A stretch of 23,428 nt of DNA from Candidatus Bathyarchaeota archaeon (GTDB taxonomy: Archaea; Thermoproteota; Bathyarchaeia; TCS64), in assembly GCA_026394265.1 (NCBI GenBank), contig JAPKYO010000048.1:1-23428 (forward strand). Reading direction: 5' to 3'. A model generated the notes under the pieces. The model made no database searches and was not told the DNA's origin. It saw nothing but the letters and a program-made list of their open reading frames with translations. A program made the position numbers and the translations under genes. This document shows, piece by piece, positions 7,521 to 12,857 of this stretch (the first letter of the stretch is position 1; the number at the start of each line of letters is the position of its first letter).

Positions 7521-7970
7521 TCACCGGGGGAGGACCTGAACCGTCTTGCTCATGTCGTTCACGATGAAGGTCACGTTCCCCGGCTGAGTCGCCACGAAGT
7601 TGAAGTGACACACGCCAAACACGTCCCCCGGCCTAAGCGTGTAGCTCGGATACATCCAATCGTAGAACTGGATGGTCGGCGCCTCGTCCTTCTGCCCGGG
7701 GTACTCCATGTAGGACGTCACCCGCCCCGGCGGGACGAGGGTAACGTCATACGACCAGGGGTTGTAGTACTCGAAGGTCGCAACCACGTCCTCCCCGACG
7801 CGATACGACCTCCTATCCATCACGACCCTCGGAGTGGCTTCCCTAGCTTTGACACTTCCCAGCAGCGCCTCCCCTCCCCAACCCGGAGCAAGTGCGAAGG
7901 CGACCGTGAAGAAGCCGAACGCCACCGCGAAGGCGAGGATCGCCGCGTACACCGATCTTGGGTTGGGCAT
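7521..7970 (-). CDS. Secreted single-domain Ig/BsuPI-like protein (paralogue C)
   Basis: From the ATG at 7970 the protein is 149 residues and opens MPNPRSVYAAILAFAVAF, a signal peptide ending near FALAPG. Its single domain, RVVMDRRSYRVGEDVVATFE, YYNPWSYDVTLVPPG and MSKTVQVLPR, aligns with both sister proteins. The frame extends upstream to a GTG at 8087, but that would place 39 non-hydrophobic residues before the signal peptide. The TATA-like TTATCA (7994-7999) centred 26.5 nt before 7970 also supports the shorter form. It is the first gene of the three in transcription order, each with its own promoter box. Function unknown. Confidence 0.75.
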   Translation of the reverse strand: MPNPRSVYAAILAFAVAFGFFTVAFALAPGWGGEALLGSVKAREATPRVVMDRRSYRVGEDVVATFEYYNPWSYDVTLVPPGRVTSYMEYPGQKDEAPTIQFYDWMYPSYTLRPGDVFGVCHFNFVATQPGNVTFIVNDMSKTVQVLPR

Positions 7971-7992
7971 GCAGGATAACCTCACACCACTG

Positions 7993-8018
7993 CTTATCAA
8001 ACCAGAGATTAGAACACC
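7993..8018 (-). promoter_or_regulatory. Promoter box of paralogue C
   Basis: ACCAGAGATTAGAACACC (8001-8018, plus-strand reading) differs by two bases from the copy before paralogue A and adjoins CTTATCAA. The box sits where BRE and upstream activator sites lie in archaea. Confidence 0.6.
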
Positions 8019-8037
8019 CCAAACCGATACCCGCCAT

Positions 8038-8069
8038 CCCCTCCGGAGAAAAAAGGTAGGGCGGAGGGG
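8038..8069. repeat. Inverted repeat between paralogue C and the PadR gene
   Basis: CCCCTCCG (8038-8045) and CGGAGGGG (8062-8069) are perfect 8-bp complements around a 16-nt A/G-rich spacer. It lies between two divergent promoters. I see no T-run, so its role (regulator site or hairpin) is open. Confidence 0.35.
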
Positions 8070-8192
8070 GTACACCAGATATTCCATTCCTGAGACTCAT
8101 TAACCAAAACGACCCGGAAAACTGCGCAGATGACTCGCCGATCTCAGCAAAAGGGGCACATATTCGCAACAAGACACAATGATACCTACCAC

Positions 8193-8218
8193 AAATATAT
8201 ATGTAACAATGTTACCTA
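8193..8218 (+). promoter_or_regulatory. PadR promoter with palindromic operator
   Basis: AAATATATA (8193-8201) is a strong TATA box. TATGTAACAATGTTACCTA (8200-8218) overlaps it: arms GTAAC/GTTAC around AAT, with 8 of 9 outer pairs matching. PadR proteins commonly bind ATGT-N8-ACAT-type dyads, so this is a likely autoregulatory operator. Confidence 0.6.
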
Positions 8219-8232
8219 TACCATTGATCGAA

Positions 8233-8646
8233 ATGCACGACCACGAAGGAAAAGAATGCGGATGCCACGGCGGAGAAGCCGGGGAACACCGCTGCGAACA
8301 CCATCACCCCCGCCACCGCGGATGGGCCGGAATCATACTCCTACGCCTACTAGACGAGAAACCCATGCACGGCTACCAACTCATGGACGAGCTGAACAAG
8401 CGCGGACTCGCCGAAGCCGACCGGATCGAACCCGGCGCCATCTACACCGTCCTACGCAGGATGGAGCACCGCGGACTCCTCACCAGCCAGTGGGAGGAAA
8501 AGGAAACCGGACCGGACAGACGCGTCTACACCCTCACCGAGGAGGGACGGGAACACCTCATAGCCGGCCTTGAATCCATGAAGACCCGAAGAGCCGTCCT
8601 AGATGACCTGAGCGCCTACTACGACGCCCACTACAAGAACAAGTAA
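8233..8646 (+). CDS. PadR-family regulator with Cys/His-rich N-terminus
   Basis: From the ATG at 8233 this is a 137-residue PadR-type winged-helix regulator. LLRLLDEKPMHGYQLMDELN (from about residue 34) and EPGAIYTVLRRMEHRGLLTS are the family signature, and the wing is RRVYTLTEEGREHL. A C-terminal helix (ESMKTRRAVLDDLSAYYDA) should form the dimer interface. The first 28 residues are unusual: they contain Cys9, Cys11, Cys21 and eight histidines, suggesting metal binding. An earlier ATG at 8209 is in frame, but the TATA box at 8193-8201 favours 8233. A 19-bp near-palindrome overlaps the predicted transcription start, which fits autoregulation. The PadR assignment is firm; metal sensing is inference. 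Confidence 0.88.
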   Translation: MHDHEGKECGCHGGEAGEHRCEHHHPRHRGWAGIILLRLLDEKPMHGYQLMDELNKRGLAEADRIEPGAIYTVLRRMEHRGLLTSQWEEKETGPDRRVYTLTEEGREHLIAGLESMKTRRAVLDDLSAYYDAHYKNK

Positions 8647-8652
8647 ACCCAC

Positions 8653-8672
8653 ACGAGAATTTTTTTTCTCGT
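8653..8672. terminator. Hairpin and T-run between convergent genes
   Basis: ACGAGAA (8653-8659) and TTCTCGT (8666-8672) form a 7-bp stem around a T-rich loop, 6 nt after the PadR stop and before the end of the convergent winged-helix gene. An eight-T tract on the plus strand (8660-8667) favours termination of padR, and the mirror A-tract may serve less well for the other gene. Confidence 0.5.
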
Positions 8673-8697
8673 TATGAGCAGTAGCACAACATTACCC

Positions 8698-9054
8698 TCA
8701 GTCGCCGCGGGTCTCGGCGACCGCCTTCAACTTCTCCCTGTCGGGGTAGACCAACGAGTTGTAACTCTCCAGCAGCCCGTCCACCACCCTCCTGCCCCAG
8801 GGACTCAGAACATAGTGCGCCCTGTGAAAGTCCCCCAACTCGTCAAGCCTCTGCTTCGAGAACACCACCCCACACTGCCCCAGGACCTTCAGGTGATACG
8901 TCAACGACCCCTTCCTAACCCCCAGCATGTTCAGCAGCTCCGTGTAAGTCGCCACCCTCCCATCATACAGGTACTCAACGACCCTGACCCGAATCGGGTG
9001 ATCGAGCGCCTCGACCGCGTCCTTCAACTCTAAGGGGATCTCCACACCGCTCAC
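8698..9054 (-). CDS. ArsR-like winged-helix transcriptional regulator
   Basis: This 118-residue protein is a compact winged helix. ALDHPIRVRVVEYLYDGRVA is the typical ArsR/archaeal HTH entry, LNMLGVRKGSLTYHLKVLGQ contains the recognition helix with the SLTYHLKVL pattern, and DELGDFHRAHYVLSPWGRRV covers the wing. No clear metal-ligand set is seen. The GTG start at 9054 directly abuts a 22-bp palindrome and is 28.5 nt from the centre of a TATA box (9080-9085), so transcription should begin inside the palindrome and be self-repressed. It is divergent from the gene at 9113 and likely controls it. The effector ligand is unknown. Confidence 0.85.
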   Translation of the reverse strand: MSGVEIPLELKDAVEALDHPIRVRVVEYLYDGRVATYTELLNMLGVRKGSLTYHLKVLGQCGVVFSKQRLDELGDFHRAHYVLSPWGRRVVDGLLESYNSLVYPDREKLKAVAETRGD

Positions 9055-9076
9055 TAGGACAAATAGATTTGTCCTA
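9055..9076. promoter_or_regulatory. 22-bp palindromic operator
   Basis: Arms TAGGACAAAT (9055-9064) and ATTTGTCCTA (9067-9076) are perfectly complementary around a 2-nt spacer AG. The palindrome lies between the start codon of the winged-helix gene and the TATA box shared with the divergent gene. Confidence 0.75.
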
Positions 9077-9077
9077 A

Positions 9078-9088
9078 CCTATATAACC
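9078..9088. promoter_or_regulatory. Shared bidirectional TATA box
   Basis: CCTATATAACC has a palindromic TATATA core (9080-9085). Its centre is 28.5 nt from the GTG at 9054 and 30.5 nt from the ATG at 9113, so one box could serve both leaderless genes. Confidence 0.55.
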
Positions 9089-9112
9089 GTTACCATCAAC
9101 TATCAGAAATAG

Positions 9113-9625
9113 ATGAACGGGGCGGACGACAACGCGAAGGTCATACTCCTCATCCTCGGCTCATACCAAGACGCCTCCATCACTCGCCTAAGAAACCTCA
9201 AACGACACCTAAATGGACAGGGCTGGACGCGGTGCTACCTCGTCGAAGACTTCGAGACACCCAGAATCCGGGAGGGCGAGGACGAGGACGCGTACCTCAC
9301 ACGCAAGAGTCTCTACTGGATCGAGCGAAGCGATGCATGCATCTTCGTCTTCAACGCCCGTGCAAACAACGAGAGCGTCGGATACGAACTCAAACACGCG
9401 AGCGACCACCTCCCCGCCAAGCTAGAGACTACACTCGTCGCAGTAGACGCGACGGGACCATACGCGTCAACACTCATGCGAGGACACATCCAGAGACTAC
9501 AACGCGACAAACATGCAACTGTCACAACCTTCAACGACGAGGACATGCTGTACCAGGCATCGAGAAACGCCGCACTGAACTTCCTCGACATACTCTCCCC
9601 CATCCTCGCCCTCCGACCCGACTAA
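9113..9625 (+). CDS. Nucleoside deoxyribosyltransferase-like or TIR-like protein
   Basis: This 170-residue protein looks like a small Rossmann-type alpha/beta domain. VILLILGSYQD (10-20) is strand 1, YLVEDF strand 2, WIERSDACIFVFN (69-81) the strand ending in the acidic pocket, and NNESVGYELKHAS (85-97) the helix bearing conserved Glu. This order resembles the nucleoside 2-deoxyribosyltransferase/TIR-like superfamily, whose members act on N-glycosidic bonds. The resemblance is from pattern, not alignment. A Tyr-rich RKSLYW precedes the pocket. It is divergent from a winged-helix regulator that probably controls it through the palindrome at 9055-9076. An uncharacterised haloarchaeal-type protein of similar layout is an alternative. 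Confidence 0.6.
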   Translation: MNGADDNAKVILLILGSYQDASITRLRNLKRHLNGQGWTRCYLVEDFETPRIREGEDEDAYLTRKSLYWIERSDACIFVFNARANNESVGYELKHASDHLPAKLETTLVAVDATGPYASTLMRGHIQRLQRDKHATVTTFNDEDMLYQASRNAALNFLDILSPILALRPD

Positions 9626-9771
9626 AAACCGCCGCTCCTCCGCCGCCAACAGACCCAAAAAACGGCCCCAAACCGGGAAACAACCCCAAAACGCCGGAAA
9701 CGCGACGACGGCGGAGGAGGAAACGGGAAACCACATGCACGCGCCGAGACCTCATCCCCATACAAGCAACG

Positions 9772-9777
9772 TTAAAA
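9772..9777 (+). promoter_or_regulatory. TATA box of the amidase operon
   Basis: TTAAAA in ACGTTAAAACC is centred 25.5 nt before the ATG at 9800. Confidence 0.45.
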
Positions 9778-9799
9778 CCGCCAAACCCGACAACAAACC

Positions 9800-10006
9800 A
9801 TGAGTCAGCCAGCCAGACCCGAGGCGGAGCACCTCTTCGCCCTCATACGCGCACGCTACGGCGACCGCGTCACCCCCAAGGAACTCGAGGAGATCCGGAA
9901 GAGCCTCGACGCCATCCTCGACGGCGCCGCCGCCATGCGCGCCATCAAACTCGACAACGCCGACGAACCCCACCAAACCTTCAAACCAAGCGGTGAACCC
10001 GAATGA
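9800..10006 (+). CDS. GatC/AtzG-like small amidase partner
   Basis: This 68-residue protein has an N-terminal helical pair (EHLFALIRARYGDRVTPKEL and EEIRKSLDAILDGAAAMRAI) and an extended tail LDNADEPHQTFKPSGEPE. The two-helix plus DEP-x-F-x-P tail layout matches GatC and AtzG, small proteins that wrap around amidase-signature partners and stabilise them. Its stop overlaps the amidase start by four bases (ATGA), so the two are translationally coupled. A TATA-like TTAAAA (9772-9777) is 25 nt before the ATG, predicting a leaderless two-gene operon. The role as amidase partner is inferred from fold pattern and coupling. The 174 bases before it (9626-9799) hold no gene besides this promoter. Confidence 0.65.
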   Translation: MSQPARPEAEHLFALIRARYGDRVTPKELEEIRKSLDAILDGAAAMRAIKLDNADEPHQTFKPSGEPE

Positions 10007-11394
10007 AGACTCCAATCCACACCCCCATCTCCCAGCTCTCCAAACAACTCAAAAACGGAAAACTCTCCCCCGTCCAACTCACCGAAACCTTCCTGACACG
10101 CCTCGAAACCACCGGACCACGCCTAAACGCCATCGTCACAATAACCCGAAGCCTCGCCCTCAAACAAGCACGAAAAGCCGAGAAGGAGATCACGGAAGGA
10201 ATCTACCGCGGACCCCTACACGGCATCCCCTGGGGCGCCAAAGACCTCCTCTCCACCAAGGACATCCCCACCACATGGGGCGCCGAACCCTACCGAAACC
10301 GAATCATCCCAACCGACGCCACAGCCGTCGCAAAGCTCCGCGAAGCCGGCGCCATCCTCTCCGCCAAACTCGCCATGATAGAATTCGCCGGAGGAATGGG
10401 CTACCGCCAACCAAACGCGTGCCTCACAGGACCACCAAGAAACCCTTGGAACCCCGACACCTGGACAGGAGGATCATCAAGCGGCTCCGCCGCAGCCGTC
10501 GCCGCCGGACTCCTCCCATTCACCATAGGAAGCGAGACATGGGGCAGCATACTCAGCCCAGCAAACAACTGCGGCGTCTCCGGGCTCCGCCCAACATACG
10601 GACGCGTCAGCCGCCACGGAGCCATGGCACTAAGTTGGACCCTAGACAAACTCGGCCCCCTAGCCCAGACCGCCGACGACTGCGGCACGATCCTAGAAGC
10701 AATCGCCGGACCCGACCCCGACGACCCCACCACCATCCAGAAACCATGGAGATACAACCCCCGCCCCGCCAGGCGCAGACCACACCTCGCCACACTACGC
10801 GGAGCCGCCGACGACGCAAACCCAGAAGTCAAGGATAACTTCGAAAAAGCCCTCAAGACCATACGCGGATACGCCGACGTCGACGAGATCGACCTCCCCG
10901 ACCTCCCATACGAGGCGATCACACGCACCATCCTAAACGCCGAGGCAGCCAGCGCATACGAGGACATCGTCGACTCCGACACCATACGTGGTCTCACCGC
11001 CCCCGAGGACCGCTGGGGACCATACGCACGCACCGCCCTACTCGCCACCGACTACCTCAGAGCCATGCGCCTACGAGGAAAGATGGTCAAAGCCGCCGCC
11101 ACCGCCATGGAACCATACGACGCCCTCGCCGCGCCCAGCGCAAAGAAGCCCGCCACACCCATCGGCGAAGAATTCCGCAAGATAGCCCCCGGAGCAACAA
11201 AAGACATCATGGGCGCAGTAGGAAACGGCTGCGGACTCCCCGCCATAAGCGTCCCCGACGGATTCACCCAATCAGGACTACCCACCGGCATCCAGTTCAT
11301 GGGCAAACCCTACCAGGAGAACACCATAATCGCCATAGCAAGAACCTACCAGAGCCTAACCGACTGGCACACACGCCACCCCCCCAGAATGTAG
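10003..11394 (+). CDS. Amidase-signature family hydrolase
   Basis: This 463-residue amidase has the full Ser-cisSer-Lys triad: Lys80 in GIPWGAKDLL, Ser158 in the signature TGGSSSGSAAAVAAG, and Ser182 in SETWGSILSPA. That last motif is usually TDTGGSIR; here a Trp replaces the first of the two glycines and the following Arg is changed, which may alter the pocket. Length is normal. Family members cleave amides, ureas or carbamates, or act as GatA in Gln-tRNA transamidation. No gatB or other gat gene is present, and the small partner resembles AtzG, so a catabolic amidase is more likely. Codons strongly prefer C and A at third position, unlike nrdD. Substrate unknown. Confidence 0.92.
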   Translation: MKTPIHTPISQLSKQLKNGKLSPVQLTETFLTRLETTGPRLNAIVTITRSLALKQARKAEKEITEGIYRGPLHGIPWGAKDLLSTKDIPTTWGAEPYRNRIIPTDATAVAKLREAGAILSAKLAMIEFAGGMGYRQPNACLTGPPRNPWNPDTWTGGSSSGSAAAVAAGLLPFTIGSETWGSILSPANNCGVSGLRPTYGRVSRHGAMALSWTLDKLGPLAQTADDCGTILEAIAGPDPDDPTTIQKPWRYNPRPARRRPHLATLRGAADDANPEVKDNFEKALKTIRGYADVDEIDLPDLPYEAITRTILNAEAASAYEDIVDSDTIRGLTAPEDRWGPYARTALLATDYLRAMRLRGKMVKAAATAMEPYDALAAPSAKKPATPIGEEFRKIAPGATKDIMGAVGNGCGLPAISVPDGFTQSGLPTGIQFMGKPYQENTIIAIARTYQSLTDWHTRHPPRM

Positions 11395-11423
11395 GCGGAA
11401 CACCAAGCTTCATACCTATGCAG

Positions 11424-11429
11424 TTTAAA
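11424..11429 (+). promoter_or_regulatory. TATA box of the winged-helix gene at 11454
   Basis: TTTAAA is centred 27.5 nt before the ATG at 11454, supporting that start over an upstream in-frame ATG at 11418 which would lie before the TATA box. Confidence 0.5.
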
Positions 11430-11453
11430 TCCAACATTTATTCACATAATGCG

Positions 11454-11834
11454 ATGGTCAAGGGAAACTACCTACCAGACCTAGAACACGCCCTCAAGGA
11501 GGGCAAAAAAACACCCGAACTACTAGAGATGATACTATCCTACCTCGACTTCAAACCCACCGAGATCAGGATATACAACCTTCTCCTCAACAAGCCACAG
11601 ACCATCAAGCAGATAGAGGAACAACTCAGAATCTCCGAGCGCACAATAAGGAAACACATAGACAAACTCGACCAGGACGGCTTCATCGTGAAACACGTCG
11701 AGCAGGGGAGGAGGCTCAAGTACGTGTACGCCGCCGTCCCACCGACCGAGGTCTGGAAGAGGCTCCAGGCCAGAATCCATCAGACGCTTGAAGAGATCAC
11801 TAAGGTACTCGAGTCCAAGGCTTTCCTTCTCTGA
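11454..11834 (+). CDS. Winged-helix DNA-binding regulator
   Basis: This 126-residue protein begins MVKGNYLPDLEHALKEGKKT. Residues about 33-95 form a winged helix: FKPTEIRIYNLLLNKPQTIK, QIEEQLRISERTIRKHIDKL (recognition helix around SERTIRKH) and a wing EQGRRLKYVYAAV. The C-terminal amphipathic helix RLQARIHQTLEEITKVLES probably dimerises. The pattern recalls the TrmB-like and other small archaeal HTH groups that act without a ligand domain. The in-frame ATG at 11418 is upstream of the TATA box, so the shorter start is used. It converges on the gene ending at 11835 with no gap. The target is unknown. Confidence 0.8.
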   Translation: MVKGNYLPDLEHALKEGKKTPELLEMILSYLDFKPTEIRIYNLLLNKPQTIKQIEEQLRISERTIRKHIDKLDQDGFIVKHVEQGRRLKYVYAAVPPTEVWKRLQARIHQTLEEITKVLESKAFLL

Positions 11835-12857
11835 TCACCAGTAGGCGTCCTCGATCGTCCCGACGCCGTCACCCACATCCTTCAGCGTCACCGTACGGGC
11901 ACCCGTCCACAGCGTGAACTCCCTCGCCTTCACCGCGTATTCGACGTATACCTGTGAACCTCCGCCCTTCATCGTGAACTTCTTCTCGGCGTAGGCATCG
12001 AGGACGATGTTCAACTCCTTGTCACCGTCCCTCCCGTTTATGGTCCACCCGCCCTCGCTTCGGGTAATCTTCAGCCTCGGGTTCTGGAACTTCACTACCT
12101 CACCCCTCGCCGTATCGTAGAAAGCCAGAGATCTGTGGAAGTACGTCTCCGATTCCTCGCCGGTCTTCAGGGTGAAAAACGATGTAGTGGAGCCGTTACT
12201 GAAGACGATGCGCCCCCAGTGAAATGGGCCATAGACTGTGGCTCCGAAGACCTTCTGCAGATGCGCGGTACCGTTGAAGGGCTTATCCAGCACTATCCCC
12301 TTGGCGCCGGAGTATATGTCCACCCAACCCATGCCGAATGGGGGTAGGAAGATTCCACGCGCATCCCGATCACCGAGGAAACCCCCCTTCCCCATCGTCA
12401 AGTCGATGATGTTGCCCACCCTGAGCCTGTAGTCTGGGTACCCCCCGCTAAGGGTCATCTTTTTCCCGGATAGCTCCGACGCAATCTCGCCCCCACCCAA
12501 GTGGACGGCGACGTTCCCATCCCCTAGATCGTGGAGTTTCTCACCGTCGAAGACCCAGCCCGAGGTCACTCCTAGGAACTCGTCCTCCCCAAGCCTCCTC
12601 AACTCCATCTCCTTATCATTGAACAGCATTCGCCCCCCGTGTTTCCTGTATATCAGGAGCATCATCTGCACCGGCTTCTCACCGCTCCCATCGAAGAACA
12701 GAAACCACCAATACTCCTTACCAAGTGGGGGCAACTCCTCCGCGTTGAACATCACGCGATCGAGAAGAGGCTTTTCGACGTCGAAACCGTTGATGGACGA
12801 TACCTCCCTCAAGAGCCTGTAAGTCTCCCAAATGCCTCCGAGGTCGCCTAGCCTCAA
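11835..12857 (-). CDS. Uncharacterised protein, possibly lipocalin/CrtC-AttH-like
   Basis: This is a beta-rich protein of about 340 residues with no signal peptide. Repeated strand motifs and aromatic segments stand out: GKEYWWFLFFDGSGEK, GWVDIYSGAKGIVLDKPFNG, and YGPFHWGRIVFSNG then FFTLKTGEE. The order (W-x-F-F near the start, a central HWGRI, then a second beta half) recalls the two-lobed lipocalin-like AttH/CrtC fold that handles carotenoids and lipids. This is pattern-based and unconfirmed. The TTG at 12857 overlaps the stop of the radical SAM gene (TTGA) and follows GGGTGA, so it is preferred; the frame extends to a GTG at 12881 without a good ribosome site. It should be translated from the same mRNA as the radical SAM enzyme and probably works in the same pathway. 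Confidence 0.6.
   Translation of the reverse strand: MRLGDLGGIWETYRLLREVSSINGFDVEKPLLDRVMFNAEELPPLGKEYWWFLFFDGSGEKPVQMMLLIYRKHGGRMLFNDKEMELRRLGEDEFLGVTSGWVFDGEKLHDLGDGNVAVHLGGGEIASELSGKKMTLSGGYPDYRLRVGNIIDLTMGKGGFLGDRDARGIFLPPFGMGWVDIYSGAKGIVLDKPFNGTAHLQKVFGATVYGPFHWGRIVFSNGSTTSFFTLKTGEESETYFHRSLAFYDTARGEVVKFQNPRLKITRSEGGWTINGRDGDKELNIVLDAYAEKKFTMKGGGSQVYVEYAVKAREFTLWTGARTVTLKDVGDGVGTIEDAYW

Noticed and set aside
9232..10838. Two long plus-strand frames rich in Arg, Pro and Thr
   Set aside because: They are frame-shifted shadows of the deoxyribosyltransferase-like, AtzG-like and amidase genes and have low-complexity composition.
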